Positions 1-7,888 of a stretch of DNA of 64,000 bases are shown one piece after another. Where the stretch lies: the NCBI RefSeq assembly GCF_026104355.1, contig NZ_CP110535.1:3906001-3970000 (forward strand). Direction: 5' to 3'. This stretch comes from Halomonas sp. BDJS001 (GTDB taxonomy: Bacteria; Pseudomonadota; Gammaproteobacteria; Pseudomonadales; Halomonadaceae). The first letter of the stretch is position 1. Each line of letters opens with the position of its first letter. Made by a program: the position numbers and the translations under genes. The notes below the pieces were generated by a model. It made no database searches. It was not told where the DNA came from and worked only from the letters and a program-made list of their open reading frames with translations.

Positions 1-945
1 AACTTGACGGTGTGTTTTGCGTATTGCACCTAGCTTCAGACGAATCACATATAAGTGCAGACCGGAATAACTATCTGGGTGCTGCCATGGCGTTGTTATA
101 GGTAGGCCTTCTAAGAGTGCATTGTAGCATTTGGCCAGCTCATGGCGGCGACCGACATACGCATCTAATCGATCCATCTGGCTGATGCCAAGAGCAGCTT
201 GTAACTCCGTCATACGATAGTTATAGCCTAGCTCCAACTGCTGGTAATACCAGGGGCCATCCGGCTCATGCGTCATTAGGTTCTGATCTCGGGTAATCCC
301 GTGGCTTCGCATTAGGTTCATGCGGCTAGCCAGTTCGTCATCATTGGTCAGCGCCATACCGCCTTCAGCGGTGGTGACAATCTTTACCGGATGGAAACTG
401 AAGACGGTAATGTCACTGTAGCGTCCACTGCCGATGTATTCGTCTTTATACTTGCCACCAATGGCGTGGGAAGCATCTTCAATGATGCTGAAACCAAAGC
501 GTTGACTCAAGTCATAGATAGCTTCCATATCGCAGGGCTGTCCACACAAATGAACGGCCACCAATACTTTCGGTAGGCGGTTATACTGCTCGGCTTCTTG
601 CAGCTTGAATTCAAGAGCCTTCGGACATAGATTGTAGGTTCTTGGGTCGATATCCACGAAATCGACCCAGGCACCGCAATACAATCCACAATTGGCAGAA
701 GCCACGAAGGTAATCGGCGTCGTCCACAGCCAATCACCCGATCCCAACCCCAGCGCTTTGCAGGCGATGTGTAGGGCTGAAGTTGCGCTGTTTACAGCAA
801 GCGCGTGTTTGGCATTCACATGCGCTGCTACTTTCTGCTCAAAAGCAGGCACTTTTGGGCCTTGTGTTAGGAAGTCTGAGGTCAATACATCAACTACAGC
901 ATCAATATCAGATTGTGTGATATCCTGTCTGCCATATGGAATCAT
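1..945 (-). CDS. pseC: PseC: UDP-4-amino-4,6-dideoxy-AltNAc aminotransferase (3' partial)
   Basis: PLP-dependent DegT/DnrJ/EryC1-family aminotransferase that aminates the PseB product in CMP-pseudaminic acid synthesis, the sugar used to glycosylate flagellin. The frame runs from ATG at 945 and is still open at base 1, giving 315 of the roughly 385 residues usual for the family; the C-terminus lies outside the window. The N-terminus MIPYGRQDIT and the later SDFLTQGP are typical PseC sequences. The PLP lysine is about K188 in SFHPVKIVTT, followed by GGMALT, and a HLYVIRLKL segment comes near the break. It starts two bases after the pseB stop, so the genes are probably translationally coupled. 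Family identity is confident; function in flagellin modification is inferred from position. Confidence 0.93.
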   Translation of the reverse strand, partial: MIPYGRQDITQSDIDAVVDVLTSDFLTQGPKVPAFEQKVAAHVNAKHALAVNSATSALHIACKALGLGSGDWLWTTPITFVASANCGLYCGAWVDFVDIDPRTYNLCPKALEFKLQEAEQYNRLPKVLVAVHLCGQPCDMEAIYDLSQRFGFSIIEDASHAIGGKYKDEYIGSGRYSDITVFSFHPVKIVTTAEGGMALTNDDELASRMNLMRSHGITRDQNLMTHEPDGPWYYQQLELGYNYRMTELQAALGISQMDRLDAYVGRRHELAKCYNALLEGLPITTPWQHPDSYSGLHLYVIRLKLGAIRKTHRQV

Positions 946-947
946 AA

Positions 948-1946
948 TTAAATCTTGCCAATTTCGTTATAGTGATTATCAATCCAGTTTTTTAGCTCGT
1001 TGTCGGTCATCCATTCAGTGTTGTTATCGCTTGAGTACACAAAACCTTCGGGCACCTTTTTGCCATCTTTGATACGTTCTATAGAGTTTCCCCAGTTATT
1101 GATACTCGGCAATATCTTAAAGTGTTCCGTATACTCGTAGGTAAAGTGAGAATCTTCTGAACCAATCATTTGTTCATGTAGTTTTTCACCAGGACGAATA
1201 CCAACTATTTCTTGCTTGGCCTCAGGTGCAATAACGCGCGCCAAGTCTGTGACTCTCATCGAAGGAATTTTCTTTACATAAATCTCGCCACCAACCATGT
1301 CTTCAAAAGCATGCCAAACAAGTTTTACGCCCTGCTCCAGACTAATCATAAAGCGAGTCATGCGTAGATCAGTAATAGGTAGTACACCCTTGTCTTTGAT
1401 AGACATAAAAAACGGTATTACGGAACCACGTGACCCCATTACGTTGCCATACCGAACCACGGAAAATTTGGTTTCATGGCCACCAGCGTAGGAGTTACCC
1501 GCTACAAAAATTTTGTCAGATGCTAGCTTTGTAGCGCCATACAAATTTATGGGGCTGCTGGCTTTATCGGTGGACAGCGCAACTACCCCTTTAACCCCCT
1601 TGTCGATACATGCATCGATCACGTTCATGGCACCATTGATATTGGTCTTGATGCACTCAAAGGGATTATACTCAGCGGTGGGTACAATTTTTGTGGCGGC
1701 CGCATGTACTACATAATCCACGCCATCCAGTGCGCGATACATGCGCTCCCTATCACGCACATCGCCGATAAAAAATCTTAGCCGATCATCGTTTTGAAAC
1801 AGTTTGGCCATCTCCCACTGTTTCATCTCATCACGGGAGAAAATAATAACCCGACGTGGATTGAAGCGTGCAAGTAACATAGGCACAAAAGTATGGCCAA
1901 ATGAGCCGGTTCCACCGGTAATCAAAATTGATTTATCGTTAAACAT
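948..1946 (-). CDS. pseB: PseB: UDP-N-acetylglucosamine 4,6-dehydratase (inverting)
   Basis: First enzyme of pseudaminic acid synthesis: 4,6-dehydration and C5 inversion of UDP-GlcNAc in the cytoplasm. The 332-aa product has an N-terminal Rossmann fold with TGGTGSFG, FSRDEMKQWEM and IGDVRDRERM, and the family's YGATK (YxxxK) catalytic pair. ATG 1946 (MFNDKSILIT) was chosen over an in-frame start 13 codons upstream because an AAAGGTG ribosome-binding site precedes it and the Rossmann strand begins immediately. It lies between the large glycosyltransferase and pseC on the same strand, the usual arrangement of a flagellin glycosylation locus. Base composition is more AT-rich than in the metabolic genes downstream. 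Confidence 0.94.
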   Translation of the reverse strand: MFNDKSILITGGTGSFGHTFVPMLLARFNPRRVIIFSRDEMKQWEMAKLFQNDDRLRFFIGDVRDRERMYRALDGVDYVVHAAATKIVPTAEYNPFECIKTNINGAMNVIDACIDKGVKGVVALSTDKASSPINLYGATKLASDKIFVAGNSYAGGHETKFSVVRYGNVMGSRGSVIPFFMSIKDKGVLPITDLRMTRFMISLEQGVKLVWHAFEDMVGGEIYVKKIPSMRVTDLARVIAPEAKQEIVGIRPGEKLHEQMIGSEDSHFTYEYTEHFKILPSINNWGNSIERIKDGKKVPEGFVYSSDNNTEWMTDNELKNWIDNHYNEIGKI

Positions 1947-1991
1947 ATGCACCTTTCTCAAATGCGTAGAAAACCATGGAACCACTTTCTA

Positions 1992-4900
1992 TCAGATCTG
2001 TTTTTTGGCATGCCGTGCAAATATATTCTTAATTTTTTCACAAACAACATTGCCACTCTTTCCAAGGCTAGTTACGATTACAGAAGATGATATTCTGACT
2101 ACTTCTCGCGCAAGTTTTTCAGGATTTTCGGAAAAAATCGAAATATCGTTTATAATAGCAATTTTATAATGCTTATCCGGCGCATTAAATTTAGCACCAT
2201 CTATGTCTACGATAAAAGTATTTTTATCACCATTTACACTTTTAACGGCGTTATTACTTCCCTTAAAAAACAGATTATCGAGCGTAGAGAACTCTAAAAT
2301 ATCGCAAGGTTTCTGCACTCCTAATTTATCAAGTTTCTTCACCAGGCCATGGGGCGCACTTACACCTTTAATATAATTAACATTAGCCGTAGCTTTCGAC
2401 TTTCTGTAATAAAAATCAGCAATCTCTTTCCTACCTTCTCGCTCATGAAACACACCTATCCAATTAAGAGAGTTACTTAACATAAGTGATTTTTCGACGA
2501 GATCTTTACTCGACCATATTGATTTATGATGTAACCGATAGGCTGCTGGCTTAATACCTGTCAAGTACTTTCCTTTCCCGACCAATCCGAGTCTTGAAAT
2601 TGCAAGATTGTCACCGTTACCAATTCTAACACCTTCAGGAACAGAGCGTGAAAAATGAACTTCTTTTCTTACAAATTTTGTAAGTGTTAGCAAAAAACAA
2701 TTATTTAACAAGAGATCTTCTTGAGAGAAATCTCTTTTTTCCCTGTCTGGGAGCTTAGAGCTGCGAACTACTTCACCATTCTGAAAAGTAAATGCATCAT
2801 GGTAGCAAACCGAGTAATCAAGGTTAGACTCCATAAAATCATACTGTTGTTGCAGTTGACTTCTATCAACCCAATAATCATCTCCTTCACACGTAGCAAT
2901 ATATTTTCCACGCGCCATTTCTTTCAATTTATTTGTAATATTTTTATTCTGAGATCTTAGATTGATATCATTAAAAACTGGAATTATCAAATCAGGATAT
3001 TCATTTACATACCTGCTGATAATTTTTTGCGTATCATCAGTCGATGCGTCATCGATCACGATAACTTCAAACGGAAAATTTGTTTTCTGCGATACAAAGC
3101 CTTTTAGAGCGTCCTCAATATACGGGCCATGATTATAGGTAGGACACAAAACAGTCACTACTGGATCGCCTTTGACATGCTCACTTTGGGGGATCGGAGG
3201 CCCTGCCGGTGGTGGCACCTGTGCTTTGGTTACTGGCGCTTTAGGTAAAAGCTCTTGCGCTTCAAGAAACTCCAGCGCCTTCTCTTGGCTAACATTCGCC
3301 AGAAGCTCAAACGCCACATCATGCGCCGCAAATACTGCACTCAGAATAAATGCCAGTTTGGTTTTATTCTCATCACTCAGAGCCGCCATACGTTCGTGGG
3401 AGGGAAGGAATAGTACATCAGCACTTTCCTGCTCCGTGGCGCAAGGTGCGCGAGCGTTCAACTCTTCTGGCAAATGGCTGTAGTGGCGAATATTGTGGAA
3501 GCGATAAAAGCGAAAACCATTTCGGCTGGCCCAGTGCTGTAGTTCAGCAAAGCTAGGCTGTTTCTCATGGGTGAGCTGGAAAGGCACTCGCACCTGAATC
3601 AGTAGCGTGTCGGTCAATGCCTTTTTACCATTCTCCAGCACGGCCATAGCATCGCTTAGCTCATCAAGAATTAGCCAATCAAGATTGCCTAAGCCCTCAA
3701 TGCTATCTATGGCTATTGAGCTAATCGGCAATTCAGCTAACGGCTTGGCGCTCAATTCATGGCGTTTGGGTAGTTTGTCAGCCGGTAACGGATAAAGCGT
3801 ACTAGTCATTTCCGCGGATACACAGGCATGAAGGGTAGCTGTGCTCCCATCACCGAGCAGGGCATGCTGGAATAACTGAATATATTCGTTGCCTTCATAC
3901 TGCTTGGCGTTCTTTAATTCGCTAGCGGGATCAAACGCAACGATACCAAAGGCCTTAGTAGCCGCCATCTGTTCGGCGAGACCACTTTTAATTAAGCTGG
4001 CACGATTATCGAGCACCATCACTTTGCCTTTGAACTGCCAAGTAAAGTCATTTATTAAATATAGACGTGGCGCTTGCGTGTCTTCACTCGATTTGGCGTT
4101 AGTGTCATTGCGAACCAACTGTTGAAACGAGTTATCGACTTTGAACGTTGGCTTGGTTGCTCGGGTGGCGAGGCGTTGACGATGACGTTTCTTCTGGGCG
4201 ATGGCGAAGTCTTTATTTCCAGCGCGTAAGTTTACCAGTGGTGTTAGCGCGGTCACTAGACGCTCTGTAGCGCTATCAAGGTGGTGCTTCTCTTTACCTA
4301 CTTGCCAAGCGCGATTTACATAGTCTTGATAAAGGTCTTCGTCATCGAAAAAACTGATGACCGCATTAATCAGCGGTTGAAGCTCTTCTTCGCTGAGAAG
4401 TTGTTGATAGGGCTCTTTATAACACTCATCAGGGAAATCAAAGGCGATACCTGCATCCCCTATCATTTCAGGCATGCCTCCCCGATTGGTAATCAGTGCA
4501 GGAATCCCGTTAAGCATGGCCTCCGCAAGCACTCGTCCAGAGCTTTCCCACCATAGGCTAGGAGCTATCACCACACGAGCACGCCCATAAGGGCCGCGCA
4601 TATCGTTGGTATTGGCAGTAATGGTTACATTGCTTAACGAGTTACGTAGCTTACCCATTCGGCGTGTAGTTTCACGCAGCACGGCGGGCCAGTCAGCACG
4701 TGCTTCTACCACTTCAAGCTCAATATCGGGCCTCTCGCGCTCCAGTTTTTCAGCTAACTGTACGAATACGCTAGCCCCCTTTTGCCAACTGGGGTTAACA
4801 AACAGCAGTCGATTTCGCTCATGGTGATCGGCGATAAAATTATCAGGGGCAATGAACTTGCCTACAGGTTTGGCGGCATAGCCCACCGTTTTACGGTACA

Positions 4901-5444
4901 TATCTGCCGTGGCCTGGCTATCGGTCAGAATCAGATCAATGTCACGGCACCAATTTGATGCTTTATAGTTGCCATTGGCGAGATAGAAAGCGACAGGTAT
5001 CCCCCGGTCACGCGCTTCAGCGGCAATTAACATATCCAGCGTTTGGCCGCCGTAATACCAGACAATGTCTGGCTTAAATGAATCCAGTATATAGAGGTAC
5101 TGGCTGTACCAGAGCCCCTCTTCATGCGCCGTAAAATGGTTGCGGTTGTAGCTATAGCTAACCACCAATTGATGAGTCAGCGGGCCATCTTCGGCTTCAA
5201 TCAATTGATGGAGGTTCGCATTAAGGTCTGGATATTGCTCCTTGAGCCCCCCCATTCCTTTCGGGTTATCAAAAACAGTTGCCCCCAACACCTGAATCTC
5301 ATAGCCACAGGCCGCAAGCTGTAACAGCATTTGGCGCACGGTCATGCTGGCACCGCTGGAGGTATCCAATAAACAAGAAGGATTAGCCCAAAGCAGGCGA
5401 GGTTTGCGTTTTTGAGTAGCAGGGGTAGAGGAGGTCTTGACCAT
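1992..5444 (-). CDS. Multi-domain glycosyltransferase (GT4-like plus GT2), probable flagellin glycosyltransferase
   Basis: A 1150-aa protein with at least three parts. Residues about 15-405 resemble a GT-B/GT4 glycosyltransferase, with WESSGRVLAEAMLNGIPALI as the acceptor-side helix and NRGGMPE. Residues about 460-735 form a middle region resembling a degenerate FkbM-type segment (NLDWLILDEL, WASRNGFRFYRF). Residues about 760-1010 are a GT-A/GT2 domain with VLCPTYNHGPYIEDAL, VIDDASTDDT and the metal-binding EGDDYW. About 140 residues without a recognised domain follow. ATG 5444 (MVKTSS) is preferred; a TTG 18 codons upstream is possible. The gene follows flagellin and precedes pseB, so transfer of pseudaminic acid or other sugars to flagellin is likely but inferred. 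The last third (bases about 2000-3150) is clearly more AT-rich than the rest. Confidence 0.85.
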   Translation of the reverse strand: MVKTSSTPATQKRKPRLLWANPSCLLDTSSGASMTVRQMLLQLAACGYEIQVLGATVFDNPKGMGGLKEQYPDLNANLHQLIEAEDGPLTHQLVVSYSYNRNHFTAHEEGLWYSQYLYILDSFKPDIVWYYGGQTLDMLIAAEARDRGIPVAFYLANGNYKASNWCRDIDLILTDSQATADMYRKTVGYAAKPVGKFIAPDNFIADHHERNRLLFVNPSWQKGASVFVQLAEKLERERPDIELEVVEARADWPAVLRETTRRMGKLRNSLSNVTITANTNDMRGPYGRARVVIAPSLWWESSGRVLAEAMLNGIPALITNRGGMPEMIGDAGIAFDFPDECYKEPYQQLLSEEELQPLINAVISFFDDEDLYQDYVNRAWQVGKEKHHLDSATERLVTALTPLVNLRAGNKDFAIAQKKRHRQRLATRATKPTFKVDNSFQQLVRNDTNAKSSEDTQAPRLYLINDFTWQFKGKVMVLDNRASLIKSGLAEQMAATKAFGIVAFDPASELKNAKQYEGNEYIQLFQHALLGDGSTATLHACVSAEMTSTLYPLPADKLPKRHELSAKPLAELPISSIAIDSIEGLGNLDWLILDELSDAMAVLENGKKALTDTLLIQVRVPFQLTHEKQPSFAELQHWASRNGFRFYRFHNIRHYSHLPEELNARAPCATEQESADVLFLPSHERMAALSDENKTKLAFILSAVFAAHDVAFELLANVSQEKALEFLEAQELLPKAPVTKAQVPPPAGPPIPQSEHVKGDPVVTVLCPTYNHGPYIEDALKGFVSQKTNFPFEVIVIDDASTDDTQKIISRYVNEYPDLIIPVFNDINLRSQNKNITNKLKEMARGKYIATCEGDDYWVDRSQLQQQYDFMESNLDYSVCYHDAFTFQNGEVVRSSKLPDREKRDFSQEDLLLNNCFLLTLTKFVRKEVHFSRSVPEGVRIGNGDNLAISRLGLVGKGKYLTGIKPAAYRLHHKSIWSSKDLVEKSLMLSNSLNWIGVFHEREGRKEIADFYYRKSKATANVNYIKGVSAPHGLVKKLDKLGVQKPCDILEFSTLDNLFFKGSNNAVKSVNGDKNTFIVDIDGAKFNAPDKHYKIAIINDISIFSENPEKLAREVVRISSSVIVTSLGKSGNVVCEKIKNIFARHAKKQI

Positions 5445-5671
5445 GAAGCGGCTCACAGAGAAAAATGGCAATTTAATTAGTTTACCCTGCTCGTCCAATC
5501 AGCAAAGGCACGAATGCGCCTCTATTTGCGTATGTGTTCACACGATCAGTGACGCGCAGAGGTTAAAGTAAGCTATAAATTGAGATTTTACTTATAAGGA
5601 ACTCTCGACTACTAACTCCAAAGTGGGCGCCAGAGTCAGAGAATCGCCGAAATTATCAGGCTCCCACGCAA

Positions 5672-5697
5672 GAAAACGGGGCCCAATTGGGCCCCGT
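5672..5697 (-). terminator. Rho-independent terminator of flagellin copy A
   Basis: A perfect palindrome, ACGGGGCCCAATTGGGCCCC plus GT, at 5676-5697 is followed on the minus strand by TTTTCTT. It lies 35 bases past the fliC copy A stop. The rest of the gap to the glycosyltransferase (5445-5671) holds that gene's leader; no convincing promoter or small gene was seen there. Confidence 0.85.
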
Positions 5698-5731
5698 CGT
5701 TACTTTCTGTTGTGCATCACTAGCTAAACGA

Positions 5732-6595
5732 TTAGCCCAGCAGAGACAGTACAGACTGCGGTGTTTGGTTCGCCTGTGCCAGCATGGAAGTACCGGCCTG
5801 CTGAAGAATGTTAGCACGTGTCATGTTAGACACTTCAACAGCGTAATCAGCGTCTTCGATACGTGAACGGGCTTCAGAGAGATTGGTAGACGTCGTCGCC
5901 AGGTTATCGATTACAGAGTCGAAACGGTTAAGGGTAGCACCCAAGGTAGCGCGGTTGGTATCCAGTGTTTCAGTGGCGGTATCAACAGCATCAACCAAGC
6001 TTTGGAATTCGCCGTGAACCGCGCCGCCAGAAGTAATTGCAAAGGTCGAACCAGTGATAGCACCACCTGATGCATCCAATCCAAGACCTGAAACGGTAGC
6101 GTCAAGCGTGGTAACAGAAATGACGTCTTCAGTTTCAGTATTGGAGCCAACCTGGATATTAAGAGTGCCACCACCGCTGACATTCAGCAGGTTCGTACCG
6201 TTAAAGTTGTTGCTACCAGCTACACGATCAATCTCAGCTAGACGCTCGTTGATCTCGGTAACGATCGCATCACGGTCTTCTGCGGCGTTAGTGTCGTTAG
6301 CACCCTGTACCGCTAGCTCACGAATACGCTGCAGGTTGTCGTTGATTTGATCCAGGCCGCCTTCCATGGTCTGTACCAGGGAGATACCGTCGCTAGCATT
6401 ACGGCTAGCCTGATCCATACCGCGGATCTGAGCCGTCATTTTGTTGGCGATGGCTTGACCCGCAGCATCGTCAGCAGCGCTGTTGATGCGCAGACCAGAA
6501 GAGAGGCGCTCTTGCGCCTTGGCCAGCATGGACTGAGAATTAGAGAGGTTATTCTGGCCGATCAGGGCAGTAATATTAGTGTTGATTACAGACAT
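5732..6595 (-). CDS. fliC: Flagellin, copy A
   Basis: Structural subunit of the flagellar filament, secreted by the flagellar type III apparatus. At 287 aa it is a short flagellin. The conserved N-terminal D0/D1 region begins MSVINTNITALIGQNNLSNS and contains ERLSSGLRINSAADDAAGQA. A small variable middle (about 140-210) is followed by the C-terminal D1/D0 region ending MLAQANQTPQSVLSLLG. The protein is identical, residue for residue, to copy B at 6850-7713; the DNA differs at about two dozen synonymous positions. It has its own sigma-28 promoter and terminator, so the two copies are separate transcription units. No fliS or fliT chaperone gene lies nearby. Confidence 0.97.
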   Translation of the reverse strand: MSVINTNITALIGQNNLSNSQSMLAKAQERLSSGLRINSAADDAAGQAIANKMTAQIRGMDQASRNASDGISLVQTMEGGLDQINDNLQRIRELAVQGANDTNAAEDRDAIVTEINERLAEIDRVAGSNNFNGTNLLNVSGGGTLNIQVGSNTETEDVISVTTLDATVSGLGLDASGGAITGSTFAITSGGAVHGEFQSLVDAVDTATETLDTNRATLGATLNRFDSVIDNLATTSTNLSEARSRIEDADYAVEVSNMTRANILQQAGTSMLAQANQTPQSVLSLLG

Positions 6596-6664
6596 GTGAG
6601 TGCTCCTTGGAAATTAACTGGCCTTGAGGCCTGCTTTGCGGCACCTGCGTTGCCGTTATTATAA

Positions 6665-6691
6665 TTAACGGCAGCTCCAACTGCTTCTTTA
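6665..6691 (-). promoter_or_regulatory. Sigma-28 (FliA) promoter of flagellin copy A
   Basis: On the minus strand TAAA, 15 bases, GCCGTTAA matches the FliA consensus TAAA-N15-GCCGATAA with one mismatch. It lies about 70 bases upstream of the fliC copy A start. Confidence 0.85.
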
Positions 6692-6790
6692 ATAAAAATC
6701 CCTTTTTTTGTGTAAGCCAATGTAAATTAACTTGATGAATGCGACAGTTGCTTTTAATCGTCAGTGCTTGGAGTCGTCTGCCTTAAAAAA

Positions 6791-6815
6791 TAAAAACGGG
6801 GCCTATTGGCCCCGT
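6791..6815 (-). terminator. Rho-independent terminator of flagellin copy B
   Basis: Inverted repeat ACGGGGCC-AATA-GGCCCCGT at 6796-6815, followed on the minus strand by TTTTTATTTTTT. It is the homologue of the copy A terminator and sits the same distance past the stop, so the duplication included the 3' region. Confidence 0.87.
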
Positions 6816-6849
6816 CGTTACTTTCTGTTGTGCATTACTAGCTAAACGA

Positions 6850-7713
6850 TTAGCCCAGCAGAGATAGTACAGACTGCGGCGTCTGGTTCGCCTGTGCCAG
6901 CATGGAAGTACCGGCCTGCTGCAGAATGTTAGCACGTGTCATGTTAGACACTTCAACAGCGTAATCAGCGTCTTCGATACGTGAGCGGGCTTCAGAGAGA
7001 TTGGTAGACGTCGTCGCTAGGTTATCGATTACAGAGTCGAAACGGTTAAGGGTAGCACCCAAGGTAGCGCGGTTGGTATCCAGTGTTTCAGTGGCGGTAT
7101 CAACAGCATCAACCAAGCTTTGGAATTCGCCGTGAACTGCGCCGCCAGAAGTAATTGCAAAGGTCGAACCAGTGATAGCACCACCTGATGCATCCAACCC
7201 AAGACCTGAAACGGTAGCGTCAAGAGTGGTAACAGAAATGACGTCTTCTGTTTCAGTATTGGAGCCAACCTGGATATTAAGAGTGCCGCCACCGCTGACA
7301 TTCAGCAGGTTCGTACCGTTAAAGTTGTTGCTACCAGCTACACGATCAATCTCAGCTAGACGCTCGTTGATCTCGGTAACGATCGCATCACGGTCTTCTG
7401 CGGCGTTAGTGTCGTTAGCACCCTGTACCGCTAGCTCACGAATACGCTGCAGGTTGTCGTTGATTTGATCCAGGCCGCCTTCCATGGTCTGCACCAGGGA
7501 GATACCGTCGCTAGCATTACGGCTAGCCTGATCCATGCCGCGGATCTGAGCCGTCATTTTGTTGGCGATGGCTTGACCCGCAGCATCGTCAGCAGCGCTG
7601 TTGATGCGCAGACCAGAAGAGAGACGCTCTTGCGCTTTAGCCAGCATGGACTGGGAGTTGGACAGATTATTCTGGCCGATCAGGGCAGTAATGTTAGTGT
7701 TAATTACAGACAT
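6850..7713 (-). CDS. fliC: Flagellin, copy B
   Basis: Second filament subunit gene, 287 aa, encoding exactly the same protein as copy A, including the variable central region. Silent differences are scattered along the gene, for example at the codons for the terminal PQSV and near the N-terminal SNSQSM. The 5' leader, promoter and terminator are also clearly homologous to copy A but have diverged more. Identical proteins with silent divergence point to gene conversion or strong purifying selection after tandem duplication. Start ATG 7713 has a GAGGAG ribosome-binding site. It is transcribed first of the two and is followed by its own terminator. Confidence 0.97.
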   Translation of the reverse strand: MSVINTNITALIGQNNLSNSQSMLAKAQERLSSGLRINSAADDAAGQAIANKMTAQIRGMDQASRNASDGISLVQTMEGGLDQINDNLQRIRELAVQGANDTNAAEDRDAIVTEINERLAEIDRVAGSNNFNGTNLLNVSGGGTLNIQVGSNTETEDVISVTTLDATVSGLGLDASGGAITGSTFAITSGGAVHGEFQSLVDAVDTATETLDTNRATLGATLNRFDSVIDNLATTSTNLSEARSRIEDADYAVEVSNMTRANILQQAGTSMLAQANQTPQSVLSLLG

Positions 7714-7782
7714 GTAAGTGCTCCTCGAAATTTAACTGGCCTTATGGCCTGCTTAGCGGCGCTTGCGTCGCCGTTATTATAA

Positions 7783-7809
7783 TTAACGGCAGCCCCGCCT
7801 ACTTCTTTA
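7783..7809 (-). promoter_or_regulatory. Sigma-28 (FliA) promoter of flagellin copy B
   Basis: Minus strand TAAA, 15 bases, GCCGTTAA, about 70 bases upstream of the ATG. It matches the FliA consensus with one mismatch and is spaced exactly as in copy A. A GC-rich inverted repeat (GGCG/CGCC) lies in the leader just downstream. Confidence 0.87.
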
Positions 7810-7888
7810 GAAAAAAATGCTCTTTTTTATGTAATTTACTGTAACTTTTCAGATGTTTTCTCAACCACTTTTCCAACCGCTTTATTAA

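Noticed and set aside
5445..5498. TTG start 18 codons upstream for the large glycosyltransferase
   Set aside because: No ribosome-binding site; ATG 5444 is closer to the domain start. It remains possible.
5911..6183. 90-codon minus-strand frame inside flagellin copy A, with a near twin at 7029-7301 in copy B
   Set aside because: It is a shifted frame of the flagellin gene; presence in both copies follows from the duplication, and it has no ribosome-binding site.
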